A stretch of 64,000 nucleotides of DNA from Massilia kyonggiensis (GTDB lineage Bacteria; Pseudomonadota; Gammaproteobacteria; Burkholderiales; Burkholderiaceae_D): assembly GCF_024756235.1 (NCBI RefSeq), contig NZ_JANUGY010000011.1:91405-155404 (forward strand), written 5' to 3'. Below, piece by piece: positions 49,277-58,746 of the stretch. Numbering within the stretch: the first letter of the stretch is position 1; every line of letters starts with the position of its first letter. Position numbers and translations under genes: made by a program. The notes beneath the pieces are model-generated. The model was given only the letters and a program-made list of their open reading frames with translations. It made no database searches and was not told the DNA's origin.

Positions 49277-50344
49277 ATGAGCATCCAGACCGACAATTTC
49301 ACCGAGCAGCGCATCATCGATGCCGCGCCGGCCTCGCCCAACGAGGAGGCGATCGAGCGCGCGTTGCGCCCCAAGCATCTGGACGAATACGTCGGCCAGG
49401 AAAAGATCCGCGACCAGCTCGAAATCTTCATCCACGCGGCCCGGAAGCGCCGCGAAGCGCTCGACCACACGCTGCTGTTCGGCCCGCCGGGCCTCGGCAA
49501 GACGACGCTCGCGCACATCATCGCGCGCGAGATGGGCGTCAACCTGCGCCAGACGTCCGGCCCCGTGCTGGAGCGCCCCGGCGACCTGGCTGCGCTGCTG
49601 ACGAACCTGGAAGCGAACGACGTCCTGTTCATCGACGAGATCCACCGCCTGTCTCCGGTCGTCGAGGAAATCCTGTATCCGGCGCTGGAAGACTACCAGA
49701 TCGACATCATGATCGGCGAAGGCCCGGCCGCGCGCTCCGTGAAGCTCGACCTGCAGCCGTTCACGCTCGTCGGCGCCACGACGCGTGCCGGCATGCTGAC
49801 GAATCCGCTGCGCGACCGCTTTGGCATCGTCGCCCGGCTGGAGTTCTACAACGTCGAGGAATTGACGAAGATCGTCGCGCGCAGCGCCGCGCTGCTGGAA
49901 GCGCCGATCGACGAGGAGGGCGCGCGCGAAGTCGCCAAGCGCGCCCGCGGCACGCCCCGTATCGCCAACCGCCTGCTGCGCCGCGTGCGCGATTATGCGG
50001 AGGTGAAGGGCAATGGCGAGATCACGCGCGAGATGGCCGACCGCGCGCTGCGCATGCTGGACGTGGACACGGTCGGCTTCGACGTGATGGACCGGAAGCT
50101 GCTGGAAGCGGTGCTGTTCAAGTTCGCCGGCGGCCCGGTCGGCATCGGCAACCTGGCCGCCGCCATCGGCGAAGCGGCCGACACCATCGAGGACGTGCTG
50201 GAACCGTATCTGATCCAGCAGGGCTACCTGCAGCGCACGCCGCGCGGCCGCATCGCCACGCCGCTGGCGTACCGGCATTTCGGCGTCGCCGCGCCGCGCA
50301 TCAGCCCGACCGGCGACCTGTGGGACAACCTTCCGCCCGCCTGA
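49277..50344 (+). CDS. ruvB: Holliday junction helicase motor RuvB
   Basis: 355 residues, an AAA+ hexameric motor that pumps DNA through the junction. Walker A is FGPPGLGKTT, Walker B is LFIDEIHRLS, sensor 1 is VGATTRAG, and the arginine finger region is LRDRFGI. The C-terminal winged helix ends in FGVAAPRISPTGDLWDN. It completes the ruvCAB operon. Confidence 0.98.
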   Translation: MSIQTDNFTEQRIIDAAPASPNEEAIERALRPKHLDEYVGQEKIRDQLEIFIHAARKRREALDHTLLFGPPGLGKTTLAHIIAREMGVNLRQTSGPVLERPGDLAALLTNLEANDVLFIDEIHRLSPVVEEILYPALEDYQIDIMIGEGPAARSVKLDLQPFTLVGATTRAGMLTNPLRDRFGIVARLEFYNVEELTKIVARSAALLEAPIDEEGAREVAKRARGTPRIANRLLRRVRDYAEVKGNGEITREMADRALRMLDVDTVGFDVMDRKLLEAVLFKFAGGPVGIGNLAAAIGEAADTIEDVLEPYLIQQGYLQRTPRGRIATPLAYRHFGVAAPRISPTGDLWDNLPPA

Positions 50345-50384
50345 CCAATCTTTAATGAATGTCGTGAAAAAAGCGACGGCCTGA

Positions 50385-50792
50385 TCAGGACAGCGCGGGC
50401 TCCTGGTGGTCGCGTTCGCGCATGGGGCGCCGACGGCGGTCGGGGATGGCGGGGAAGACGAAGCCGAGGAACATCAGCACGGAGGCCGCGAGCAGCAGGC
50501 CGCCTGCCAGCAGCATCTCTTCCTGGGTGCGCGTCCACAACACGGCCAGGCTGGCGGCCATCGGCAGCATCAGCAGCAGGCCGCCCAGGATGCGCAGGAT
50601 GATGGACCGGCGCATGCGCGGCGCCAGCAAGGCGATGTACAGGAAGCTGCCGGAGACGAGACTCATGCCGAACAGGCCGCCCAGCACCGGCCAGCCGGGC
50701 ATGCCGCGGGTACCGACGTCGGACAGCACGAGCGGCAGCGCCATCGGAATGCCAATGCCGATCAGGAACGACAGGAACCGCAGGAAGATCAT
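50385..50792 (-). CDS. Small four-helix membrane protein, unknown
   Basis: 135 residues from MIFLRFLSFLIGIG. Four hydrophobic helices (roughly 1-20, 32-55, 66-86, 93-115) are followed by a short basic tail (IPDRRRRPMRERDHQ). I recognise no family. The start is uncertain because the frame is open further upstream, but earlier residues are not membrane-like and no better ribosome site is seen. It is convergent with ruvB. Confidence 0.65.
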   Translation of the reverse strand: MIFLRFLSFLIGIGIPMALPLVLSDVGTRGMPGWPVLGGLFGMSLVSGSFLYIALLAPRMRRSIILRILGGLLLMLPMAASLAVLWTRTQEEMLLAGGLLLAASVLMFLGFVFPAIPDRRRRPMRERDHQEPALS

Positions 50793-50889
50793 GTGGATGC
50801 CATGTATGGTGAATGAAACATTCACCAGATTAGCATAGCGGTACCGTGAATGGCGCCTAGGAAACGTAAATTTGTATTTACAAACATCG

Positions 50890-51342
50890 CTATTCCTGCC
50901 GCAGCCAGACCTGCGACCGTCCGAACATCGGCACGCCGACATAACCCCGCACTTCGAGCTTCTTGCCGCCTTCGTGGACGCTCAGCTTGCTCTTGTAGAC
51001 CTTGCCGTTCTTCGGGTCGAGGATTTCGCCGCCCGTGTACTCGTCGCCGTTCTTGCGCAGGCCCGAAACGATGGTCATGCCGACGATCGGCTGGTCCTTG
51101 CGCGCGCCCTGGCACAGCGAGCATTTCGGATTCTGGTCTTCGTCCGGGGCGCGGAACAGTTTTTCGATTTTCCCCTGCAGCTCACCCTGGGTCTCCGTGA
51201 TGCGGATCAGGGCGGACGGTTTGCCGGAGGCGTCGTCGATGGTCTTCCACAGCCCGACGGGCGAGGCGTCCTGGGCCCAGGCGAGCGGGGCGGCCAGGGC
51301 GGCGGCAAGGGTGAGGATGGCGGCGTGGGCGAGCGGGCGCAT
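50890..51342 (-). CDS. DUF2147 family secreted protein
   Basis: 150 residues with a signal peptide ending AWA-QD. The family pattern is present: PVGLWKTIDDASGKPSALIRI, IVGMTIVSGLRKNGDEYTGGEILDPKNGKVYKSKL and LEVRGYVGVPMFGRSQVWLR. A CSLC pair within NPKCSLCQG may form a disulfide. DUF2147 proteins are lipocalin-like and periplasmic; their function is unknown. Confidence 0.92.
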   Translation of the reverse strand: MRPLAHAAILTLAAALAAPLAWAQDASPVGLWKTIDDASGKPSALIRITETQGELQGKIEKLFRAPDEDQNPKCSLCQGARKDQPIVGMTIVSGLRKNGDEYTGGEILDPKNGKVYKSKLSVHEGGKKLEVRGYVGVPMFGRSQVWLRQE

Positions 51343-51423
51343 GGGGTCTCCTGTTGGATTTATAAGGGCGTGCTCTGCCAGTGTAGCAAATCGTACGGTC
51401 GTGCGGTAAACGGTAACAAGGCC

Positions 51424-51960
51424 TCAGGAGCCAATCTCGGGCAGCAACAGCAGCAGATCCGTCGGCCCGACGTCGACGCCCAGTTGCGAGAACAGGGTCG
51501 TCGCCTGGCCCCGGTGATGCGTCTGGTGGTTGAACACGTGCAGCAGCACGTCGCCAAGGCGCTTCGTGCTGGCGATGCCCTTCATGGACGTCCACGTGAA
51601 CACGCCGTCCAACTGGCCGGGCTGCACCTCGGCGCAGAAGGCGGCAATGGCCGCGTCAAGCGTCACGCGCAGCGCGTCCAGTTCGGGGAGCGTCGCGCAC
51701 AGCCGGTGGTCCAGCGACGTGGGACGGGGCAGGTCGTCCAGGCACCGCAGCGATGCGAGTCCCGGCACGCCGGCGGCGATGCGCTTGAACCAGATGAGGT
51801 CCGCGACCACGAGGTGGTTCAGCGTGCCGAAGACCGACCCGAAGAACGCGCCCCGGTGCTCGTGCAGGCGCTCCGCCGGCAGCGCAGCGGCCGCGCCGTA
51901 CAGCTTCCGGTTCATCCAGTCGTTGTACGCGGCCAGTTGTGCGAAGTGAGAAGTCGTCAT
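51424..51960 (-). CDS. DinB family protein
   Basis: 178 residues, a four-helix bundle of the DinB/YfiT superfamily. Probable metal ligands are the histidine in FGTLNHLVVADLIW and those in LLHVFNHQTHHRGQ, the conserved C-terminal pattern. Members are metal-dependent thiol transferases or of unknown activity. It faces the same way as valS and lies just beyond the valS terminator. Confidence 0.92.
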   Translation of the reverse strand: MTTSHFAQLAAYNDWMNRKLYGAAAALPAERLHEHRGAFFGSVFGTLNHLVVADLIWFKRIAAGVPGLASLRCLDDLPRPTSLDHRLCATLPELDALRVTLDAAIAAFCAEVQPGQLDGVFTWTSMKGIASTKRLGDVLLHVFNHQTHHRGQATTLFSQLGVDVGPTDLLLLLPEIGS

Positions 51961-51974
51961 GAATGGGATCCGAT

Positions 51975-52006
51975 AAAAAAAACGCGCCGGTGTCGAGCCG
52001 GCGCGT
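51975..52006 (-). terminator. Terminator of valS
   Basis: On the minus strand ACGCGCCGG, a 7-base loop, CCGGCGCGT and eight T; plus-strand stems at 51982-51990 and 51998-52006. Confidence 0.92.
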
Positions 52007-52024
52007 CGTGGGGAGTGTCCGGCA

Positions 52025-54823
52025 TCAGGCCGGCGGCACCTTGGCGAACTGCTCGTTCAGCTTGGCCAAGGTGGCGCTGAAGTTGTCCAGGCGCTCGCGT
52101 TCCTGCGCGACGACGGCCGCCGGCGCGCGGGCGACGAAGCTTTCGCTCGACAGCTTGCCGTTGGCCTTGGCGATCTCGCCTTCGATGCGCGCGATTTCCT
52201 TCTTGAGGCGTTCGCGCTCGGCGGCGACGTCGATCTCCACCTTCAGCATCAGCTTCGTCGTGCCGACGATGGCGACGGCGGCCGGCGAATCCGGCAGCGC
52301 GTCGACGATCTGCACTTCCGACAGCTTGGCGAGCAGCGCGACGTACGGTGCGAAGCCCTGGGCGGCAGCGCGGTCGGCATCGTTCGCCGGCTCGACGATC
52401 AGCGGCACGCGCACGGACGGCGACAGCTTCATTTCGCCGCGCAGGTTGCGGGTCGCGTCGGTGACCTTCTTGAACTGGTCCATCCAGCTTTCCGCATCCG
52501 CATCGATCAGCGATTCGTCGGCGATCGGGTACGGCTGCAGCATGATGGTGTCACCGCTCTTGCCGGCCAGCGGCGCGACGGCCTGCCACAGCGCTTCGGT
52601 GACGAACGGGATGATCGGATGCGCGAGGCGCAGCACGACTTCCAGCACGCGCAACAGCGTGTGGCGGGTGGCGCGCTGCTGCGCTTCCGTGCCCTGCTGG
52701 ACCTGCACCTTCGCGAGTTCCAGGTACCAGTCGCAGTACTCGTCCCACACGAAGCTGTAGATGCTGTTCGCGATGTTGTCGAAGCGGTAGTCCTCGAAGC
52801 CTTTCGCCACGTCCAGCTCGACGCGGTTCAGGCGCGAGATGATCCAGCGGTCGGCCTGCGAATAATCGGCCGGATCCGGCTTGCCGCAGTCCTTACCTTC
52901 CGTGTTCATCAGCACGAAGCGGGTGGCGTTCCACAGCTTGTTGCAGAAATTGCGGTAGCCTTCGCAGCGGCCCAGGTCGAAATTGATGTTGCGGCCGAGG
53001 GACGCGTAGCTCGCCATCGTGAAGCGCACGGCGTCCGTGCCGAATGCCGGGATCCCGTCCGGGAATTCCTTGCGCGTCGCCTTGGCGATCTTCTCGGCGG
53101 CCTTCGGATTCATCAGGCCCGTCGTGCGCTTGGCGACGAGCGATTCCACGTCGATGCCGTCGATCAGGTCGATCGGGTCGAGCGTGTTGCCCTTCGATTT
53201 CGACATCTTCTGGCCCGACGAATCGCGCACGAGGCCGTGCACGTACACGGTCTTGAACGGGACCTTGCCGGTGAAGTGCGCCGTCATCATGACCATGCGC
53301 GCGACCCAGAAGAAGATGATGTCGAAGCCGGTGACGAGCACGGAGGAGGGCAGGAACAGGTCCATGTCCTTCGTCTGCTCCGGCCAGCCGACCGTCGAGA
53401 ACGGGACGAGCGCGGACGAGAACCACGTGTCCAGCACGTCGTCGTCGCGTTTCAGTTCACCTGCGATGCCCGCGGCGGCGGCCTTCTGCTGCGCCTCTTC
53501 CTCGTTGCGGGCGACGACGACTTCGCCGTTCGGACCGTACCAGGCCGGGATGCGGTGGCCCCACCACAGCTGGCGCGAGATGCACCAGTCCTGGATGTTG
53601 TTCAGCCACTGGTTGTACGTGGTCGTCCAGTTCTCCGGGACGAACTTGATCTCGCCGCTCGCGACTTTTTCCAGCGCCACGTCGGTGATCGACTTGCCCG
53701 GATTGTGCGTGCCTTCCGGCGCCGGCTTGCTCATCGCGACGAACCACTGGTCCGTCAGCATCGGCTCGATGACGACGCCCGTGCGGTCGCCGCGCGGTAC
53801 CTGCAGCTTGTGCGGCTTGACCTGTTCCAGCAGGCCTTGCGCTTCGAGGTCGGCGACGATCTTCTTGCGCGCTTCGAAGCGGTCCAGGCCGCGGTAGGCT
53901 TCCGGTGCGTCGTCCGTGATCTTCGCCTCGAGCGTCATGATCGACAGCAGCGGCAGGTTGTGGCGCTGGCCGACGGCATAGTCGTTGAAGTCGTGCGCCG
54001 GCGTGATCTTCACGCAGCCCGTGCCGAACGCCTTATCCACGTAGGTGTCGGCGATGACGGGGATCTCGCGGCCGACGAGCGGCAGCTTGAGCATCTTGCC
54101 GTGCAGGTGCGTGTAGCGTTCGTCGGTCGGGTCGACGGCGACGGCGACGTCGCCCAGCATCGTTTCCGGACGCGTCGTCGCGACCGTCAGGTGGCCGCTG
54201 CCATCCGCCAGCGGGTACTGGATGTACCACATCGAACCGTCTTCTTCTTCCGACACCACTTCGAGGTCGGAGACGGCGGTGCCCAGCACCGGATCCCAGT
54301 TGACGAGGCGCTTGCCGCGGTAGATCAGGCCCTGTTCGAACAGGCGCACGAACACTTCGGTCACGGTCTTCGAGCGCGGCTCGTCCATCGTGAAGTATTC
54401 GCGGTTCCAGTCGGCGGAGGCGCCCAGGCGGCGCATCTGGCCCGTGATCGTGCTGCCCGATTTTTCCTTCCACTCCCAGACCTTCTCGACGAAGGCTTCG
54501 CGGCCCAGGTCGTGGCGCGAGATCTTCTGCGCGTCGAGCTGGCGCTCCACGACGATCTGGGTGGCGATGCCGGCGTGGTCGGTGCCCGGGATCCACGCGG
54601 TGTTAAAGCCACGCATGCGGTAGTAGCGGGTCAGGCCATCCATGACGGTCTGGTTGAAGGCGTGCCCCATGTGCAGGGTGCCCGTCACGTTCGGCGGCGG
54701 CAGCTGGATGCTGAACGACGGCTTGCCGTCGTCCATCGACGCGGCGAAGTAACCGCGCTGTTCCCATTCCGTGCGCCAGAATTGTTCGATGTCGACTGGC
54801 TCGAAAGACTTGGCTAATTCCAT
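52025..54823 (-). CDS. valS: Valyl-tRNA synthetase
   Basis: 932 residues. HIGH-like motif HMGHAFNQ in PPNVTGTLHMGH, the KMSKS motif in GQKMSKSKGNTLDP, and a CP1 editing domain between them (TTRPETMLGDVAVAV) that hydrolyses mischarged Thr-tRNA. The last 65 residues are the coiled-coil tRNA-binding arm (AAERERLKKEIARIEGEIAK). It starts MELAKSFEPVDIEQFW behind a weak ribosome site and ends in a strong terminator. Confidence 0.98.
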   Translation of the reverse strand: MELAKSFEPVDIEQFWRTEWEQRGYFAASMDDGKPSFSIQLPPPNVTGTLHMGHAFNQTVMDGLTRYYRMRGFNTAWIPGTDHAGIATQIVVERQLDAQKISRHDLGREAFVEKVWEWKEKSGSTITGQMRRLGASADWNREYFTMDEPRSKTVTEVFVRLFEQGLIYRGKRLVNWDPVLGTAVSDLEVVSEEEDGSMWYIQYPLADGSGHLTVATTRPETMLGDVAVAVDPTDERYTHLHGKMLKLPLVGREIPVIADTYVDKAFGTGCVKITPAHDFNDYAVGQRHNLPLLSIMTLEAKITDDAPEAYRGLDRFEARKKIVADLEAQGLLEQVKPHKLQVPRGDRTGVVIEPMLTDQWFVAMSKPAPEGTHNPGKSITDVALEKVASGEIKFVPENWTTTYNQWLNNIQDWCISRQLWWGHRIPAWYGPNGEVVVARNEEEAQQKAAAAGIAGELKRDDDVLDTWFSSALVPFSTVGWPEQTKDMDLFLPSSVLVTGFDIIFFWVARMVMMTAHFTGKVPFKTVYVHGLVRDSSGQKMSKSKGNTLDPIDLIDGIDVESLVAKRTTGLMNPKAAEKIAKATRKEFPDGIPAFGTDAVRFTMASYASLGRNINFDLGRCEGYRNFCNKLWNATRFVLMNTEGKDCGKPDPADYSQADRWIISRLNRVELDVAKGFEDYRFDNIANSIYSFVWDEYCDWYLELAKVQVQQGTEAQQRATRHTLLRVLEVVLRLAHPIIPFVTEALWQAVAPLAGKSGDTIMLQPYPIADESLIDADAESWMDQFKKVTDATRNLRGEMKLSPSVRVPLIVEPANDADRAAAQGFAPYVALLAKLSEVQIVDALPDSPAAVAIVGTTKLMLKVEIDVAAERERLKKEIARIEGEIAKANGKLSSESFVARAPAAVVAQERERLDNFSATLAKLNEQFAKVPPA

Positions 54824-54883
54824 GATGTGGCTGTATGTGCTGGATTTGCGAAAACGACCATTATAGATGGATTACCGGCCGTA

Positions 54884-54912
54884 AAAGAAAAAGGGGCGCT
54901 CGTGGCGCCCCT
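54884..54912 (-). terminator. Terminator of the S8 peptidase gene
   Basis: Minus-strand hairpin AGGGGCGC/GCGCCCCT (plus-strand stems 54892-54899 and 54905-54912) followed by a T-run. Confidence 0.9.
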
Positions 54913-54935
54913 CTGTCGTGCGATAAAGCGACGGA

Positions 54936-56510
54936 TTATTTACCGCAGCCCAGCGCCTTGATGCGATCGTACGCCGCCTTGGCCTGCACGAGACCGTAGC
55001 CGTACTTGGTGTCGCGGCCGGCCGTGCCCAGGTCGAGCGCGCTGTTGTCCAGCGACGTGCGGATCTGGGCGCCGGTGCAGCTCGGGAAGTAGCTCCACAC
55101 CAGCGCGGCGACGGCCGACACGTGCGGCGTGGCCATCGACGTGCCGTCGAAGTAGGCGTAGTTCGATGCCGTCACGGCCACCGTCGCGCTCTGGCCCAGC
55201 TGGGCCTTCATCGCGGCGCCGTCCGTGTCGGATGCCGTCACCGACGGGATCGTCGTCACGGTCGTGCCCAGCGTGCCGCCGAAGCTGCCGGCCACGTTGT
55301 TGTAGACGATCGCGCCCACGCCGCCGCTCTTCTGGCAGTTGGTGACCTTGACGGAGAAGTCCACGGTGCCGCGCTGGATCAGGCAGACCTTGCCGGAGAC
55401 GGACGTGTTGACCGCGTCGCCGATGCCGAAGTCGGCCAGCGGTGCCGTGGCGGTCTTGACGGGCGAGCCTTCCATCGCCGACGAGGCGTAGTTGGTCGAG
55501 CCGACCGTCAGTGCGGTGTCGACGCCGGTGCCCATCGGGACGGTCGACAGCACGGCGACGCCCGGACCGGCGATCTCGACGTCCTTGTTATATTGCGAGA
55601 ACGAGGCGACGACCTTGTTTTCGTCCACGGCCGCCACCGACATCACGCTCGCGTAGCCGGCGGGGTACGACGTCGTCGAATTGCCGTCGTTGCCCGCCGC
55701 CGCGATCGAGAGGACGCCCTTGGTCTGCAGGTTGTCGAACGCGCGCTGCTCGGTGAGGCTCTTGGCGCCGCCGCCCAGCGACATCGTGATGACGTTCGCG
55801 CCCGCCGCGCCGCACTTGTTGGCGGCATTGGCCAGCGTCGACGAATAGGTCCACGCGCCATCCTTGCCGAACACCTTCACGATGTGCAGCTTGAGCTGCT
55901 TGTTCGGGTTCACGCCGACGACGCCCGTGGCGTTGTTGACGCCCGCGATGGTGCCGAACACGTGGGTACCGTGGTGGGTTTCGTCCGTGTACCACCAGCC
56001 GGTGCCGGAATCGTATTCGCCGGTGACGTTTGCGCCGTTGTCCTTCAGGTCTTCATGGCTGAAATCGACGCCGGAGTCGATGATGCAGATCTTGCGGTTG
56101 CTCGTGTTCGCGTCCGACAGCTGGTCGGCCTGCACCTGCTTGATGCCATACGGGACCAGCTGGCCGGCCGTGTAGGGTACGCCCGTCGACGGCGTCGTCA
56201 GCGCGAACTGTTTGCGGATCACGTCTTCCTCGACGTATTCGACGTTCGGATTGCGCTGCAGGCCCTGCAGGGCGACCGTCGGCACTTCGATCGCCATCGC
56301 GTTCATGTTGAAGATTTCCTGCTTGACCGTGCCCCTGGCGGCCGCGACGGCGGACTTGATGTTGGCAGCCGATCCCGGTTTGAAGGCGACGATCACGCGG
56401 GTCGTGTCGGGCGCGGCCGACACACTGCCCGAGAACGCGACGGCCAGGGCCGCCACGCACAGCCCGAGGGCCGGGACCATCTTCGATGCGCGAGTGTATT
56501 TCTGATTCAT
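54936..56510 (-). CDS. Secreted S8 subtilisin-like serine protease with PA domain
   Basis: 524 residues. A signal peptide (to about residue 33) is followed by an I9-type inhibitory propeptide (VIVAFKPGSA...VEYVEEDVIRKQ) and the catalytic domain: Asp145 in IIDSGVDFSHEDL, His180 in HHGTHVFGTIAG, Ser458 in FDGTSMATPHVSAVA. A protease-associated (PA) domain is inserted between His and Ser (about 340-440). The mature C-terminus carries a likely disulfide pair (Cys near 478 and 522). Exoprotease for protein degradation. Confidence 0.94.
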   Translation of the reverse strand: MNQKYTRASKMVPALGLCVAALAVAFSGSVSAAPDTTRVIVAFKPGSAANIKSAVAAARGTVKQEIFNMNAMAIEVPTVALQGLQRNPNVEYVEEDVIRKQFALTTPSTGVPYTAGQLVPYGIKQVQADQLSDANTSNRKICIIDSGVDFSHEDLKDNGANVTGEYDSGTGWWYTDETHHGTHVFGTIAGVNNATGVVGVNPNKQLKLHIVKVFGKDGAWTYSSTLANAANKCGAAGANVITMSLGGGAKSLTEQRAFDNLQTKGVLSIAAAGNDGNSTTSYPAGYASVMSVAAVDENKVVASFSQYNKDVEIAGPGVAVLSTVPMGTGVDTALTVGSTNYASSAMEGSPVKTATAPLADFGIGDAVNTSVSGKVCLIQRGTVDFSVKVTNCQKSGGVGAIVYNNVAGSFGGTLGTTVTTIPSVTASDTDGAAMKAQLGQSATVAVTASNYAYFDGTSMATPHVSAVAALVWSYFPSCTGAQIRTSLDNSALDLGTAGRDTKYGYGLVQAKAAYDRIKALGCGK

Positions 56511-56716
56511 CGGTGTTTTCTCCGTCTAAGAAAATATCGTTATCGCAGCTGGCCTTGTGGGCCGCCGCTTATTGGTTTTGCTCCACTAACTACCGATACA
56601 TCTTCACTACCCGATTTGGGCAGGGAAATCAGTTTATTTTGGGAAGTTATACATACGCAATCAGTTTTCAATCGTGCGCAACAGGTGTTGCGTAAGCGCA
56701 GACATTGTGAATTTCT

Positions 56717-56747
56717 TTGACGAGACCGCTTGTCAACGTGCTATATT
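56717..56747 (+). promoter_or_regulatory. Possible promoter of the ANTAR regulator gene
   Basis: TTGACG (56717-56722) and TATATT (56742-56747) are spaced by 19 bases, slightly long. The 314-base gap between the S8 gene and the regulator (56511-56824) is AT-rich in its first two thirds. It holds a small GCGCC/GGCGC hairpin near 56754-56766 and no gene. Confidence 0.4.
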
Positions 56748-56824
56748 TTTGGCGCGCCGCAGGCGCCCATGCGACTGCGTGCCGCAACGGTCGCGTGCAA
56801 CTTCACGCTGCGAGAACCATAACA

Positions 56825-57463
56825 ATGAGCGCGTACTTACCGCCCCGTCGACTGATCCTGCTGGTCGACGACGATCCCCTCCTGCTCGACTACCTGAAAA
56901 CCGTCCTGGACCACGCGGGCTACGACACCGTGGCGGCCGAATCCGCCGCCGAGGCGCTGCAGCGCGTGGCCGAACGCGAAGCCGACATCGCCCTGGCCCT
57001 GCTGGACATCAGCATGCCCGGCATGTCCGGCCTCGACCTGGCGCGCCGCCTGAAAGACCACACGGCGGTTGCATTCATGTTCCTGTCGTCGGTCGACGAT
57101 GCCGAGACGGCCCGCCAGGCCGCCAGCCACGGCGCCGTCGGCTTCGTCGTCAAGCCGGTCGACGCCGCGCGGCTGTTGCCCGCCTTCGAATCCGCGCTGG
57201 CCCGCGCCGACGAGATCCGCCAGCTGCGCCGCACCGAAGCGAACCTGAACGCCGCGCTGGCGGCGGGCCGCGAGACGAGCCTCGCCGTGGGCCTCTTGAT
57301 GGCGCGCTACCAGACGGACCGCAACACGGCGTTCGAGGTGCTGCGCGACCATGCGCGCTCGAGCCGGCGCAAGATCAACGAAGTGGCCGAGCAGCTCGTG
57401 TCGGCGGAGGAACTGCTGAACAGCCTGCACGGGGCATTCGCGGGACGGTTGAAGGCAAAGTAG
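56825..57463 (+). CDS. Response regulator with ANTAR RNA-binding domain
   Basis: 212 residues. The receiver domain has the acidic pocket LLVDDDP, the phospho-acceptor Asp61 in LALLDISMPGMSG and the conserved Lys in VVKPVD. A helical linker leads to an ANTAR domain (about 140-200, including TSLAVGLLMARYQTDRNTAFEVLRDHARSSRRKINEVAEQLV). ANTAR proteins bind paired hexaloop RNA hairpins and prevent transcription termination. No histidine kinase or nitrate-sensor (NasS-like) partner is nearby, so its input and targets are unknown. Confidence 0.93.
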   Translation: MSAYLPPRRLILLVDDDPLLLDYLKTVLDHAGYDTVAAESAAEALQRVAEREADIALALLDISMPGMSGLDLARRLKDHTAVAFMFLSSVDDAETARQAASHGAVGFVVKPVDAARLLPAFESALARADEIRQLRRTEANLNAALAAGRETSLAVGLLMARYQTDRNTAFEVLRDHARSSRRKINEVAEQLVSAEELLNSLHGAFAGRLKAK

Positions 57464-57524
57464 GTTTTTCGCCGGCTTGGTATCATGCCGGACTTTCTTT
57501 CATCATCTTCCAGGGACAGAAAAC

Positions 57525-58631
57525 ATGAAAACCAGGGCCGCGATTGCATGGCAGGCAGGTAAACCGCTGACGATCGAAGAGGTCGAGCTCGAGGGCCCGA
57601 AGGCGGGCGAGGTGCTCGTCGAAGTCAAGGCGACGGGCATCTGCCATACCGACTACTACACGCTGTCCGGTGCCGACCCGGAAGGCATCTTCCCGGCGAT
57701 CCTGGGCCATGAGGGCGCGGGCGTCGTCGTCGACGTGGGCCCGGGCGTGACGAGCCTGCGCAAGGACGACCATGTCATCCCGCTGTACACGCCGGAATGC
57801 CGCCAGTGCAAATTCTGCCTGTCGCAGAAGACGAACCTGTGCCAGGCCATCCGCTCGACGCAGGGCCGCGGCCTGATGCCGGATGCGACGTCGCGCTTCT
57901 CGCTGGACGGCAAGCCGATCTACCACTACATGGGCACGTCCACCTTCTCGAACTACATCGTGGTGCCGGAAATCGCGCTGGCGAAAGTCCGTTCGGACGC
58001 GCCGTTCGACAAGATCTGCTACATCGGCTGCGGCGTCACCACCGGCATCGGTGCCGTGATCTTCACGGCGAAGGTCGAGGCGGGCGCGAACGTCGTCGTG
58101 TTCGGCCTGGGCGGCATCGGCCTGAACGTGATCCAGGCGGCGAAGATGGTCGGCGCGGACAAGATCATCGGCGTGGACATCAACCCGGGCCGCGAAGAGA
58201 TGGCGCGCAAGTTCGGCATGACGCACTTCGTCAATCCGAAAGAGGTCGAGAACGTCGTCGACGCCATCGTCCAGCTGACGGACGGCGGCGCGGATTACTC
58301 GTTCGAATGCATCGGCAACGTCACGACGATGCGCCAGGCGCTGGAGTGCTGCCACAAGGGCTGGGGCCAGTCGATCATCATCGGCGTGGCGGAAGCGGGC
58401 AAGGAGATCGCGACGCGTCCGTTCCAGCTCGTCACGGGCCGCGTGTGGAAAGGCTCTGCATTTGGCGGTGCGCGCGGCCGTACGGACGTGCCGAAGATCG
58501 TCGACTGGTACATGGAAAACAAGATCAATATCGACGACCTGATCACCCACCACCTGACGCTCGACCAGATCAACGATGGCTTCGACCTCATGAAGAAGGG
58601 TGAGTCGATCCGCTCGGTCGTCGTGTATTGA
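57525..58631 (+). CDS. frmA: S-(hydroxymethyl)glutathione dehydrogenase (class III ADH)
   Basis: 368 residues, a zinc medium-chain dehydrogenase. It oxidises S-hydroxymethylglutathione in formaldehyde detoxification. Catalytic zinc motifs: GICHTDYYT and GHEGAGVV; the structural-zinc cysteines are in CRQCKFCLSQKTNLC; NAD binding is at GLGGIGLNVIQ. ATG 57525 is preceded by CAGGGACAG. No fghA-like S-formylglutathione hydrolase gene follows, unlike the common frmAB order. Confidence 0.96.
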   Translation: MKTRAAIAWQAGKPLTIEEVELEGPKAGEVLVEVKATGICHTDYYTLSGADPEGIFPAILGHEGAGVVVDVGPGVTSLRKDDHVIPLYTPECRQCKFCLSQKTNLCQAIRSTQGRGLMPDATSRFSLDGKPIYHYMGTSTFSNYIVVPEIALAKVRSDAPFDKICYIGCGVTTGIGAVIFTAKVEAGANVVVFGLGGIGLNVIQAAKMVGADKIIGVDINPGREEMARKFGMTHFVNPKEVENVVDAIVQLTDGGADYSFECIGNVTTMRQALECCHKGWGQSIIIGVAEAGKEIATRPFQLVTGRVWKGSAFGGARGRTDVPKIVDWYMENKINIDDLITHHLTLDQINDGFDLMKKGESIRSVVVY

Positions 58632-58746
58632 CCGGTTTCCTCCGTCTGCTCCGCGTTTCGTGCAGTTCATCGCACGCGCGTCGCGATGCGGTGCGCCCAT
58701 CGCTATCGTGATGGCATCGCACCACGCGTCCACACGGAGGAAAACC

